A DNA stretch of 64,000 nucleotides, taken from positions 6,531,897 through 6,595,896 of the forward strand of contig CM060684.1 of assembly GCA_030686995.1 (NCBI GenBank), read 5' to 3'. The number at the start of each line of letters is the position of its first letter. Position 1 is the stretch's first letter. A model generated the notes under the pieces. That model had not been told where the DNA came from and ran no database searches. It was given only the letters and a program-made list of their open reading frames with translations. The translations under genes were made by a program, and so were the position numbers. Positions 33,777 to 45,451 of this stretch are shown one piece after another. Source of the DNA: Artemisia argyi. Its lineage: Eukaryota; Streptophyta; Magnoliopsida; Asterales; Asteraceae.

Positions 33777-33864
<88 letters not shown>
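33737..33864. repeat. Compound A-run plus (AT)n microsatellite
   Basis: About 28 A, a short A-rich link, then about 39 AT units. The same site holds an A-run in A (10364-10384) and a T-run (minus A) in D (about 39749-39780). Confidence 0.95.
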
Positions 33865-33869
<5 letters not shown>

Positions 33870-34394
33870 GAAAAAGAAAAAAAACATACGGACTACCATC
33901 CCGTTTCATTCTATGTTCATTTTGTGTTTTTGTTATTTCTCATTTATTAGCTTAAGTCGAGTCTAGTCTTGGCTTAGCAACGCCATCTTGTACATGTAAT
34001 TAACCAAGATTGTTAACTCGCCACCAGTAAAACTTCCTTTATCCAACAAAACCGTGTAATTCATATCCCTATACCTAACGTTACAACCCTTTAAAAGACC
34101 TCTTTGATAGTTTATCCTAGGTGCTTACGCCATGTGGTGGAGGTTTGATCCTTTCCCAAGCCTATGGTAATCTATTTTGCTATGACAGGTAGTGAGAGAT
34201 ATCTTCCATTTCCATAATGTTATATTACTTTATTACACCCGAGAGATGTGAGTATCTAAACACTATTTGTGAGGTGCTTGTGTATGACCTCCGTGCTTGT
34301 CTATTGGTCTTTAGTGGAACGATTATTTGTTGTAATTACTTTTATATTAGTGTTAAATGACCCCTAACTTGTCTTTTGAGTAGAATAAAAGTGC

Positions 34395-34434
34395 ATTTGC
34401 TTGAGGACAAGCAAATCTCAAGTGTAAGGGTATA
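34395..34434 (+). promoter_or_regulatory. Terminal stem-loop and polypurine tract of element B
   Basis: ATTTGCTTG/CAAGCAAAT around AGGA (34395-34416), then CTC and AAGTGTAAGGGTATA up to the LTR. Confidence 0.8.
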
Positions 34435-35784
34435 TGATGAGGCGAAAAATGATCCGTTTTTAGGGGGTCATTTAAGCCCGAATCCGACTTTATTTGATCA
34501 AATATTGCCCTAAATCGTTCCTTTTGTGATTTTAGGTACTTGGAGAGTGAATTCTGGAAAAGAAGCCATTTCGGACGTTTTTGGAGCATAAAAGTGAAGA
34601 AAACGGCAAAGTCTCAAATTTCTATGTTGGGAACAGTGCATGAAGGCGTCAAGAATTGCTCTTGACGGCGTCAGAGTCCCAAGAATAAAATACCGTAGTT
34701 GATGACGACGTCACATAGGTCGTCAGAAGTAGATCAAGGCCGTCCGAGGAAGTATTTGGCGGTGAGATGACGGCGTCACACCATTGCTCTTGACGCCGTC
34801 ACCCCTGTTTTCCTATATATAGTTTTCTAGTTTTTTTCATTAAAAGAGAGAAGTTTTGGTGAAACCCTAAAGACGAATTTGGTGCAACTTTTACAGGTTT
34901 TTCAAGGGTTCCAAACCCTTGATACCTTGCATTGTAATTGAGATAAGTGTTCTTCTAATTCAATCAATATGTCTATGTGTTGGTTGTCTATATCTTGTTC
35001 TTGTCTCATTTCCATTATGCTAGGCTAGATCTCTTTTGTGTTTGCTTAGATCTAATGAAACCTAGATATTGATTATGTGTTGATTACTTGTTTATTCTTG
35101 TCTTGGATGAATGATTTTATATGTTAGGCTTAAGAAAACTGGCAGATCTCCAAATGGTAACATGCTTGAACTTCTTAAGAAACATGAACCGAGGCGTACT
35201 AGGTCTTTATTGGTTGTATTTAATGCATGAGCCACTGTTTACAATCCCTATAGTTGTGCTGGGTCATGGTGTAGGAGGAGATAAGAGCTCATAGAATTGG
35301 GGAGTTATGTATGCCACCCCATGAATGGTATTAAGGAATACAATCCGTCATCCATACAATTATAACAAGTAATTAACGTGTAAAAGATATCTAGGGAGTA
35401 ATGAAGTCTAAGTAAACACATTTTCTCCAATTACTGCTCACAACCTTAGTATAAATTAGTTTAATTTCATTTTCTGTATTTTATTTTGATTGCATCTTAG
35501 TTTTGGGTTAGTTGAATAGCAACTAATTCCGCCCACTCTTCCAAAACCCGAGATTTTACTTTGCTTTCATAAAAATATAAAAAATACAAAAATAATCATC
35601 CCTCACCTTTAGAACTAGTAATTAGGTTTTCTAATCCTAGCGACACTATTCCTAAGCTGAACGATCAATCCCCCGGTACTTGTCACTATACTATACTACA
35701 ACGATCAGGTACACTGCCTGGTGGGGGTTGTAAGCTTCTCGAGATCCCTCGAGAGGTAAAGCCTGTTGCGATTCCCACGCATCA
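34435..35784 (+). repeat. Element B 3' LTR
   Basis: 1350 bp, TGATGAGG to ACGCATCA, clearly diverged from the LTRs of A. Palindrome sites remain at 34666-34676 (TGACGGCGTCA), 34702-34712 (TGACGACGTCA), 34768-34778 (TGACGGCGTCA) and 34791-34801 (TGACGCCGTCA); a further site at 34644 is mutated. TATA box near 34814-34823. tRNA-Asp-complementary segment at 35690-35704. It ends directly against an ARM-gene 3' end; the matching left duplication (expected gaagc) is not in the window. Confidence 0.93.
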
Positions 35785-35811
35785 GAAGCTATGGGGTGTG
35801 TTTAGGTGACC
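35785..35811 (+). pseudogene. Last codons of an ARM-repeat gene copy, cut by element B
   Basis: GAAGCTATGGGGTGTGTTT is the same sequence that ends the ARM pseudogene at about 63255-63280 (reading K-L-W-G-V-F). The rest of this copy should lie to the left of element B, outside the window. Confidence 0.6.
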
Positions 35812-35826
35812 GTAATGATCATAATC

Positions 35827-36145
35827 TGATATGACCCTACACTATAATATTATATTGTTATAGTTATTATCAGTATTTTATTATTAGTAGTAGTGTCTAT
35901 TTAAAGTAAAGATTATATCTTGTTCTACAAGATTAATATTAGGGTGTCATTTATTATAAATAGGGTATTAGGGTTGTAATTCTTATTATGTGGAATGAAT
36001 ATGAAGTATTTATTTGTTAATCAATTGGGGAGTCGGTTTATCTCACTAATATAAACCATCAGGGGGTCGGGTTATCCCATTAACATAATCCATCTATCTT
36101 GTTTATTTTCTTATTTTTATTCTATTATCAATTCGGTTCGTATCA
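35827..36145 (+). mobile_element. Solo LTR, 319 bp, Copia-like size
   Basis: TGATATGACC...TTCGTATCA, flanked by taatc at 35822-35826 and 36146-36150. The paralogous sites at about 58740-58756 and 61060 lack the insert, which proves the boundaries. It contains TTATAAATAGGG (about 35957) and two imperfect units of about 34 bp (GGGG.GTCGG.TTATC.CA.TAA near 36026-36095). No coding interior remains. Confidence 0.92.
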
Positions 36146-36150
36146 TAATC

Positions 36151-37725
36151 GTTCTCAAAATCTGTATGTATTTATTTTAATTTACAGTTTTGTACTGCTT
36201 GTGCATCCTTGTTTTTCATAATTTCATTCTTAGTAATTAATCTTAGTTGAGAGGTCAAGGTATTAGGTTCGGTTTGGTGACCTAACTTTGATTAAGTTGT
36301 AATCTTTATTATCAAAGCTCAATAATACAACAATTAAGGATCTGAACTTAGTAGTTTCATACTCAGTACTGCACTTGGTAAATCCATTATCTCTTGAGCG
36401 TTTTCTGTAGTGAATCAAAAATACATATTATTTGCATGTTAGCGACTTCACAAACACACATATTACGAAAGCATATGTTTTCTAACAAAGGTTGATACGA
36501 AAGCAAAATGTAGTTTGTTTTGAAGTACATTTTTGAATAACTTCAAAAGCTCATATATATGATAGATAGAAGCTTGATTCTTTCTCAACACTCAGTGAGA
36601 CATATTGAGTGTTCATCATACCTTTTTCTCACTAACAATGGTGGCTGGAGAAGGCATACATGCCATGATAGTTGCTAGTGGTGTATTGGCATCATAGCAA
36701 CAAGTAGTTATTTCACCTCTGCGGCAATAGATAGATTCACTACTAGAGATTGTGAAATAGATCCCCTTTAATAGAGCCTGGTTATTGAATTTCTATCTTA
36801 AATCGGTGACGGGTAGGAGCTACGAAAAGTTATTGAATTACAATCTTAATATATGTGAAAAGTAGCGAAGGTGTCTATCTAAATCGGTGATGGGTAGGAA
36901 ACATGAAAGATTGAAAGTTATTGAATTTATATCTTAATTCAGTGACGGGTAGGAGCTACGAAAAGTCATTGAATTACTATAATAAATTTTAAATTGGTAA
37001 CGGGTAGGAGGTGGGGAAAGTTATTGAATCACTTAGGTACGATATATAATTAGTTTTACTTATTAATCCTATAGGCTTATAGAAAGGGTCTAATGTCTCA
37101 CTTTTAGTTTCAGTTGTTGTAGATTTTGAAGGAAGTTACTCCATAATCTCTTCTTAAGAACAGGGTCACGATAGTTGAAGGAAATCCAGATTTTTCTAAC
37201 AAAAGTTTCGAGTCTTATCAAAAACAAAAAGATAAAGTTAATTCTAACTCTACTGTGAGATTTGTTGTAAACCAAGTTAAATCACCAGTCGTGCCTGCTG
37301 GTCCATCTGATCAGGCTGGGCACACACATATGCCACAGGCGGCTGCTGGTGCATCTTATCAATCACATGTATTACACCCAGTTCATTATCTATAGATGTT
37401 TTAGACTGTACCCAAAGTATTTTGTTGATGGACCATCTGATTTGCTGGCGCCTTCTATTTTGGTGGATAGAATGCTGATCAACTCCATCCTCCCACTGTT
37501 ATATTGGGCGAGGACGAGAAGAAGGCACCTTTAGGCTCACCAAATCAGCTTCCACCTGCTCAAGGACCTCGGGTTGCACGATTCCCGCATGCGGTTAGTC
37601 ATTTGTGGCTATAATTTACATTTTGATATATACAGAGAGTCATAACGAGTTTTACTAACTTAAACATAATGGAACTCCTAATACAACTATATATAGGTAG
37701 TTTGTTTACTTCTTAATTGATATGG
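36151..37725 (+). pseudogene. Duplicated host block: 3' flank of ARM gene and exons of an unidentified gene
   Basis: Non-coding flank to about 36620. Then ATG 36638 opens a 19-codon frame (MVAGEGIHAMIVASGVLAS) after CCTTTTTCTCACTAACA, also found at about 63616. Four degenerate units of 'TTATTGAATT...TAAATCGGTGACGGGTAGGAGCTA' fill 36780-37040. From about 37085 there is exon-like sequence reading SLLKNRV..VEG, RFVVNQVKSPV and GPSDQAGHTHMP, and from about 37490 GEDEKKAPLGSPNQLPPAQGPRV up to GCG|GTTAGT near 37592, a good splice donor. I do not recognise the product. Frame changes between these blocks indicate introns or decay. Confidence 0.5.
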
Positions 37726-37730
37726 TCATT
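37726..37730. repeat. Target-site duplication of element D, left copy (tcatt)
   Basis: tcatt here and at 45447-45451 flanks the D LTRs exactly. Confidence 0.95.
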
Positions 37731-39134
37731 TGATACGTGGGAATCGCACCAGGCTTTACCTCTCAAGGGATCTTGAGAAGCTTACAACCCTCACCAGGCA
37801 GTGTACCTGATCGTTGTAGTATAGTATAGTGACAAGTACCGGGGGATTGATCGTTTAGCTAGGAATAGTGTCGCTAGGATTAGAAAACCTAAATACTAGT
37901 TCTAAAGGTGAGGGATGATTATTTTTGTATTTTTATATTTTTTAGAAAGCAAGTAAAAATCTCGGGTTTGAAGGATTTGGGCGGAATTAGTTGCTAGTCA
38001 ACTAACCCAATACTAAAGATGCAATCAAAATAAAATACTAAAAATGAAAATAAACTAAATTATACTAAGGTTGTGAGCAATAAGTGGAGAAAATGTGTTT
38101 ACTTAGATTCCACTACTCCCTAGACATCTTTTACACGTTAATTACTTGTTATAGTTGCGTGGATGACGAATTGTATTCCTTAATACCATTCATGGGGTGG
38201 CGCACTTAACTCCCCAATCCTATGAGCTCTTATCTCCTCCTATGCCATGCCCAGCACAACCATAGGGATTATAAACAGTGGCTCATGCATTAAATACAAC
38301 CAATAAAACATAGTGCACGTTAGTTCATGTTTCCTAAGACGTTCAAGCATGTTACCAATTGGAGATCTTCCAGTTTTCTTAAGCCTAACATCAAATTCAT
38401 TCATCCAATACAATTATAAACAAGTAATCAACACATAATTAACATCTAGGTTTCATTAGATCCAAGCAAACACAAGATAGATCTAGCCTAGCATGATGGA
38501 ATTAAGACAAGAACAAGATATAGACAACCAACACATAGACATATTGATTAAATTAAAAGAATACTTATCTCAATTACACATGAAAGGTATCAAGGGCTTA
38601 GAACCCTTGAAAAACCTATAAAATTCGCACTAAGTTCGTACTTAGGGTTTCTCCAAAACTTCTCCCCTTCTTAATGTGAAAATTAGAAAACTATATATAG
38701 GAAATAGGGTTTGATGGCGTCAAGACAAATCTTGTGACGCCGTCACCTCGCCGCCAAAATAATTCTCGGACTGCCTTGATCTACTTTTGACGCCGTCATG
38801 TGTTATGCATTTCCAGGCCGTCATGAATTTTACTCTTGACGCCCTACTTCGTGACGCCGTAAAATCTGTACTGGGTCGTCATGGAAATTACTCTTGACGC
38901 CGTCAGAAATTCCTTCTTGACGCCGTCACCTACTGTTCCCAGCAAGGAAAATTAAGACTTTGGCGTTTTCTTCACTTTTATGCTCCAAAAACGTCCGAAT
39001 TGCTTCCTTTTCCAGATTTCGCTCCCAAAGTACCTAAAATCACAAAAGAAATGATTTAGGGCAATATTTGATCAAATAAATTCAATTCCGGGCTTAAATG
39101 ACCCCCTAAAAGTGGTTCATTTTTCGCCTCATCA
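37731..39134 (-). repeat. Element D 3' LTR (left copy)
   Basis: 1404 bp. On the plus strand it runs TGATACGTGGG to CGCCTCATCA. It holds many GACGCCGTCA/GACGGCGTCA sites between 38710 and 38935 and the tRNA-Asp 5'-half sequence at 37811-37825 in sense on the plus strand. Confidence 0.95.
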
Positions 39135-39745
39135 TATACCCTTACACTTGAGATTTGCTTGTCCTCAAGCAAATGCGCTTTTATTCTACTCAAAATACAA
39201 GTTAGGGGTCATTTAACACTAATATAAAAGTAATTACAACAAATAATCGTTCCACTAAAGACCAATAGACAAGCACGGAGGTCATACACAAGCACCTCAC
39301 AAATAGTGTTTAGATACTCACATCTCTCGGGTGTAATAAAGTATAAATTACAATATGGAAACGGAAGATATCTCTCACTACCTGTCATAGCAAAATAGAT
39401 TACCATAGGCTTGGGAAATGATCAAACCTCCACCACATGGCGTAAGCACCTAGGATAAACTATCAAAGAGGTCTTTTAAAGGGTTGTAACGTTAGGTGTA
39501 GGGATATGAAATACACGGTTTTGTTGGATAAAGGAAGTTTTTATTGGTGGCGAGTTAACAATCTTGGTTAATTACATGTACAATATGGCGTTGCTAAGCC
39601 AAGACTAGACTCGACTTAAGCTAATAAATCAAAAATAACAAAAACATAAAATGAATATAGAATGAAAAGGGATGGTAGTCCGTATGTTTTTTCTCTTTTC
39701 CTTTTTCTATTTTTTTTCTTTTTTCTTGATTTTTCGTTTTTTTTT

Positions 39746-39782
<37 letters not shown>

Positions 39783-41590
39783 ATACACTCTTACCCTACC
39801 ATCCAAAATAATATATCATAGGGAATGAACATTCCCCTTACACTTGAATTTTTACATACTTTACAATAAACTAATCTAATGACTCGAATTAAGAAAATCA
39901 AAACACTTGGAGTACTTTTAAGATTAACGTACATATGGGGGTAATAAATGATGTTCTTCCCCATTACTCCATAAAATAAGTACTTTACCCATGAGTCCCA
40001 ATCGTCCCAAAACAATATGTACAAGGATATGACTCGACTTAGCAACCATGTAATCAATTAGATAGTTAACTTAGGGTTTAACAAACAACAATAATGCACT
40101 AAAAACGAGTGCATACACGGAAGGCTAAGGCGATTTGGGTGTACATTTAAGTGGGGTGTAACAAATTCTTCCTTTAAGTAAGATGCTTAAAGTTAGAAAT
40201 GAAAAGATAGGCTCGGAGGGGTGTACTAGGGGTTTCGTGTACTAAAAATGAGTACAACGCTAAGGGTGTGGGAAAAATTAGTTGACTTAACTAGCCAAGT
40301 AATATGACTTAAATGATCAAGTAATTATGATACGGGTTTAACACAAGGGTGATCCTAATGCCTCTTATCATGTAGTAAATCCTACTACACGAATGTAGTC
40401 TCACTAGTGGTCTCGGGATGCATCACTAACGCAAGTTCTAGAATCTAAATGCTACCGGTACACTCATAAGCACTAATAATAAATGCTTTTCCTATCAAAT
40501 CTAAAGGCGAACCTCACATATTTGGGTGGAAAATTTTTCTGAATATACGGTTATGTGCTAGTCATACAATCTCCTATCCATGAGACGCTTGCTATGGCTA
40601 AAGTTTCACTCCTAAATGTTGTAAAAAATTTTAAATTTGGCGCTAAAATTGCACTAACAAGTATTTCTCATAGTTTTATTACACATCTACCATTAAACAA
40701 AACAAACTCAGGCGAAAGTGCATATGTAAGGTATCATCTTTTTACCCTCCCCTTACACTTAGGATGAACATTGTCCCCAGTGTTCAAGTAAAGAATGTAA
40801 AAGTGAAAAAGTAAAAAGAATGAAATCAAATACTCCCCTGATTCGCTCGGTATGGATAATAAGGTGGTCAGGTTAAATCTTCCTCCAAGAAAATGAACAA
40901 TCAAAGCTTCTCTTCCAGAATATAAATCATCTTCTTATCATACATAACCTGTAAATCCTGAGAAAATAGACAAAAACAACCTCGCGTAAAATCGGCGGCA
41001 TCCTATATAAGTTACTAAATCCTAGAAAACAAGATAAGATATCATGCTTGTGGAATGAAGTTTGCAGATTTCCTGGAGATTATAAAACTTAATAATTCAC
41101 AAAAACCATAAGACTCCGTTAGAAAAACAAAACTAGTAAAATTTCCAGATTTTTACACGTGACGACGTTAAGAGTTAACTCGTGACGTCGTCAGAAGTGA
41201 CCTGCAGAAATTCTTATGTTAAGTTTCCGGAAAATTTCTGGAAAAACTTGGTCTTACTTCCTGGAAAATCCTGCAAAACTTCATTATGACTCAATACAAG
41301 CATTTGACTCTAACAAATACGCATATACATGTTCATTTAATATTGTGGAGAATCATGATCGGTTTGTTTCTTAAAAACATATTTGGGGTTTCCCCTTACA
41401 CTTATCTTTTGCAAAAATACTTTTAGGTGGAGTTAAGACTAGGCCAAAACAACAAAGTAAAGTATTTTCACTATTTAATTTAGAAACATAATCAACCGAC
41501 AATAAAAATAAAGCATGCATACGGAAGCAAATAACAAACAAACAAAATAAAAATCACACAAAACATGGGTTGCCTCCCAAGAAGCGCTTT
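39135..41590 (-). other. Element D non-coding 3' region
   Basis: Colinear with A 8559-11008. In minus orientation it holds the post-ORF motif 41566-41587, a diverged paired module 41193-41160 (TGACGACGTCA and the decayed TAACGTCGTCA), the internal stem-loop 40785-40766 (one mispair, GGGA loop) with GTGTAAGGGGAGGG, a poly-A run (39780-39749) and the terminal stem-loop 39174-39153 with AAGTGTAAGGGTATA. No gene is supported. Confidence 0.85.
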
Positions 41591-41634
41591 TTTTTATTTA
41601 CGAGTCTTGTAGCTAGACTCAAGGTCATGGGTTA

Positions 41635-43872
41635 CTACGTGACCTCATCATTGGTTCCACTCTCTAGGTCGTCTTTTAAACTAGTTTTGTATTCCGGACC
41701 TAGTTGCAAGCATTCTTTGTAGAAACCAAGCATCCTGTTCTTTACATACTCTACTCCTCTACGTCTATCCTTCTCATTCCTATAATAAGCCGCTTGCTTG
41801 TGTTCTTTTTCGAAATTAGAGAGAAGGCGGTATTGCTCAATCTTGTAGGGCATTTGATAGGCAACCTCATCATTCTCTTTCTTGAATCTAACTATCCCTA
41901 AAGTCGGATCATAACTCATCCTAGTGGCCTCAACAAATGGTTTTCCAAATATTTTTTGGCTTAGGCAAGCATCTATCACCGGACGAGTGTCTTCAACTAT
42001 CATAAAATCGATCTCATAGGTGAGATTCCCTATAATCACATGCAATCCCTTCACTCTTCCTGCAAAATTACTTATCAGATTCTTATAAGGCATCATCCTA
42101 AAATTAAGTTGCTTCTTCATCACCTAATTGTAATAAGTCCTAGTCATGATGTTCACGGGGGATCTAGGGTCGATGTAAGCTTTCCATATATGCATGTGCC
42201 CGATATTGCATGGTATGTTAATGTTAGAGGGGTCTCCCATTTTGATAAGGGGGGTGCCAAGGGTATATGGTCTCTCGAGACTATCGAATAAATCCTTATG
42301 GTATTCCCGTTCTTCCTTGGTGGGCAACTTATCAAAGTAATTTTCTATAGGCCCTACCTCCTCTAATTCCTCTCTCCTATTAACCTCAACTTCCCTACTC
42401 TCATCCTTAGTCTCGGCTTCTACTCTAACTTCATCCTTGTCACTCTCTTCTATCTCCTTATCTATTGGCTTAATGGTGACAACATTGACAAAGTGGTCAT
42501 GTTTGGATGATGAGGGGTCCTTAATTTGGATTCCGTTATTGGTGTCCCTAGTGTCCTTCCTAGGTGTGACTAACGCTTGGTTGTTGAGGGCCTTCAACAA
42601 GTTGTCAATCTTGTTGGTCATCTCCGTTTGTTATTGGTTGAATTCGGTTTCAAACCTAGCTATGCGAGCTTCTTGAGATGCCATAAACTTTGACATCAAT
42701 CCTTCAAGATTGTTGGTACTACCATAGTTGTTAGAAGGATTGTTGTTGAAAGTACGGTTGGATGGTGGACCGTTTGGTTGGTAACAATTAAGCGGATTCG
42801 AAGAATTGGGTTGATTTTGTTTCCACCTAAGGTTTGGGTGATTTTTCCAAGAGGGGTTGTATGAATCACCGTAAGGGTTCGGCTCGGGCTTGAAAGTGTA
42901 CCACTTATCTCCCGCTTCGTCGGTACGCGTGGATGCGTAGTCCGCAAAAGCTATTCCGGGGAGTTCCACACAATCACGAGTGTCGTGGGGACCACTACAT
43001 AATTCGCATGAAGAAGTGATTTTGTTCACTTGGCTTGAAGGTTTAGGAGCTTCGTAAGATTTCATGAGAAACTTGACTTGGTCCTCAAGTTCCATGATCC
43101 TATGGTCGGGAGTGCTAGAATTGTTCTAAGGCAAAGACATTTCCTTGACCGTTTTGTTCAAATCACGGGGATCATTCCAACTTTTCTTGTCATAGAGAGC
43201 AAGATCTTCTATGAGTTCCCATGATTGTTCCGCACTTAGATCACGTAGCTTACCACCGGCCGATTGGTCAATGGCTCGCCTCGTGGAGATATCGATATGG
43301 TCATAAAAAATTTGGACTTGGAGCCAAAGATCTATGCCATGATGAGGGACTTTTTGGAGTAAGTCCTTGAAACGAGTTCATGCTTCATAAAGAGATTCAT
43401 TTTGACGTTGTTGGAACATCAAGATGTTATTTCTAAGCTTAGTAGTTCTCCCCGGTGGGAAAAATTGAGCAAGGAAACGAGTGGTGAGATCATCCCATGT
43501 GGTGATGGATCCAGCGGGTAAACGCTCAAGCCATTGACTAGATTGATCCCGTAGAGAGAATTGGAATAGGCGTAATCGGGTTGTCTCTCTAGTTTCAACA
43601 CCTAGGTCTATGGAATCTACGATTTTGAGGAAGTCCTTAAGATGTTGGTTTGGATCTTCGGAACGAAGTCCATGGAATGCACATCCGCTTTGCACCAACC
43701 GGATGATGTCGGATCGTAAGGGAGTCACATTGGCTCCGGTAAGCTCAATGGTGTTTCGGTAGCCTTGGTGGCTAGGTCGGGAATACTCTCCTAAGGTTCG
43801 GGGCGTAAGGGGTTCTAGTGGTGGGTTTTGTTGTAGTGGGATGACGGGTTCAAAGATGTTCCCATCGTCCAT
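41635..43872 (-). pseudogene. gag: Gag-protease polyprotein with four in-frame stops
   Basis: One continuous frame of about 745 codons from ATG 43872 (MDDGNIFEPV, sister of the A start), interrupted by stops at 43380-43378 (TGA, where A has Trp: FYEAW), near 43127 (TAG), at 42633-42631 (TAA) and at 42126-42124 (TAG). No frameshift is seen. The Gag domain is as in A (LFQFSLRDQSSQWLERLP). Unlike A it keeps a CCHC knuckle CELCSGPHDTRDC (near 42985-43020) and an Asn/Pro-rich linker. The protease-like region reads YIDPRSPVNIMT with Asp-Pro-Arg at the active site, then VIIGNLTYEIDFMIVEDTRP. It ends ..SGTNDEVT. The protein type is very common in Asteraceae genomes (memory). Confidence 0.88.
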
Positions 43873-44017
43873 GATGTCGGGTGGTGAAAAGTTACGAACA
43901 AAGACACAAAGAAAAAGATAGACTAAAGAAAACCTAAAAATAAAAATAAAATCTTACTAGAAAGGAATCTAGCAAGTAGACCTAATAAAAAGAGATTCTA
44001 ACCTAGACAATAACTAT

Positions 44018-44036
44018 TCCTCGGGCTGCGGCGCCA
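44018..44036 (-). promoter_or_regulatory. Primer binding site of element D
   Basis: Minus strand TGGCGCCGCAGCCCGAGGA, six bases from the LTR. It is related to the second site of A (6073-6091) and matches tRNA-Asp less well than A site 1, especially in the middle. Confidence 0.7.
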
Positions 44037-44042
44037 AAAACT

Positions 44043-45446
44043 TGATACGTGGGAATCGCACCAGGCTTTACCTCTCAAGGGATCTTGAGAAGCTTACAAC
44101 CCCCACCAGGCAGTGTACCTGATCGTTGTAGTATAGTATAGTGACAAGTACCGGGGGATTGATCGTTCAGCTAGGAATAGTGTCGCTAGGATTAGAAAAC
44201 CTAAATACTAGTTCTAAAGGTGAGGGATGATTATTTTTGTATTTTTATATTTTTTAGAAAGCAAGTAAAAATCTCGGGTTTGAAGGATTTGGGCGGAATT
44301 AGTTGCTAGTCAACTAACCCAATACTAAAGATGCAATCAAAATAAAATACTAAAAATGAAAATAAACTAAATTATACTAAGGTTGTGAGCAATAAGTGGA
44401 GAAAATGTGTTTACTTAGATTTCACTACTCCCTAGACATCTTTTACACGTTAATTACTTGTTATAGTTGCGTGGATGACGGATTGTATTCCTTAATACCA
44501 TTCATGGGGTGGCGCACTTAACCCCCATATCCTGTGAGCTCTTATCTCCTCCTATGCCATGCCCAGCACAACCATAGGGATTATAAACAGTGGCTCATGC
44601 ATTAAATACAACCAATAAAACCTAGTGCACGTTAGTTCATGTTTCCTAAGACGTTCAAGCATATTACCAATTGGAGATCTGCCAGTTTTCTTAAGCCTAA
44701 CATCGAATTCATTCATCCAATACAATTATAAACAAGTAATCAACACATAATTAACATCTAGGTTTCATTAGATCCAAGCAAACACAAGATAGATCTAGCC
44801 TAGCATGATGGAATTAAGACAAGAACAAGATATAGACAACCAACACATAGACATATTGATTGAATTAAAAGAATACTTATCTCAATTACACATGAAAGGT
44901 ATCAAGGGCTTAGAACCCTTGAAAAACCTGTAAAATTCGCACCAAGTTCGTACTTAGGGTTTCTCCAAAACTTCTCCCCTTTTTAATGTGAAAATTAGAA
45001 AACTATATATAGGAAATAGGGTCTGACGGCGTCAAGACAAATCTTGTGACGCCGTCACCTCGCCGCCAAAATAATTCTCGGACTGCCTTGATCTACTTTT
45101 GACGCCGTCATGTGTTATGCATTTCCAGGCCGTCATGAATTTTACTCTTGACGCCCTACTTCGTGACGCTGTCAAATCTGTACTGGGTCGTCATGGAAAT
45201 TACTCTTGACGCCGTCAGAAATTCCTTCTTGACGCCGTCACCTACTGTTCCCAGCAAGGAAAATTAAGACTTTGGCGTTTTCTTCACTTTTATGCTCCAA
45301 AAAAGTACGAATTGCTTCCTTTTCCAGATTTCACTCCCAAAGTACCTAAAATCACAAAAGGAATGATTTAGGGCAATATTTGATCAAATAAATTCAATTC
45401 CGGGCTTAAATGACCCCCTAAAAGTGGTTCATTTTTCGCCTCATCA
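44043..45446 (-). repeat. Element D 5' LTR (right copy)
   Basis: 1404 bp with palindrome sites at 45022-45245, TATA box (CTATATATAG, about 45003-45012) and tRNA-Asp-like segment at 44123-44137. In element orientation the palindromes precede the TATA box as in A. Confidence 0.95.
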
Positions 45447-45451
45447 TCATT

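Larger units (their letters stand above)
33423..34434 (+). mobile_element. Element B, part 2: rest of the 3' region
   Basis: It continues the A-like sequence (A about 10041-11008) after element C; bases 33418-33422 (tgcat) are the right copy of the C target duplication. It contains the A-run and AT microsatellite 33737-33864 and the terminal stem-loop/purine tract 34395-34434. No gene is supported; frames of alternating Tyr-Ile come from the microsatellite. Confidence 0.9.
37731..45446 (-). mobile_element. Element D: complete A-family LTR retrotransposon, Gag-protease only, inactivated
   Basis: 7.7 kb, with equal 1404 bp LTRs (37731-39134 and 44043-45446), a primer site at 44018-44036, a Gag-protease frame with four stops (41635-43872) and a 3' region colinear with that of A. 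Flanked by tcatt. LTR copies differ at a modest number of sites (for example GATGGCGTCA near 38712 versus GACGGCGTCA near 45024), so it is older than C. It lies in antisense orientation in an intron of the unidentified host gene. Confidence 0.95.

Noticed and set aside
37811..37840. A tRNA-Asp gene on the plus strand in the D LTR
   Set aside because: Only the 5' part matches; anticodon arm, T arm and 3' end are missing, and an ATAGT insertion disrupts the D arm.
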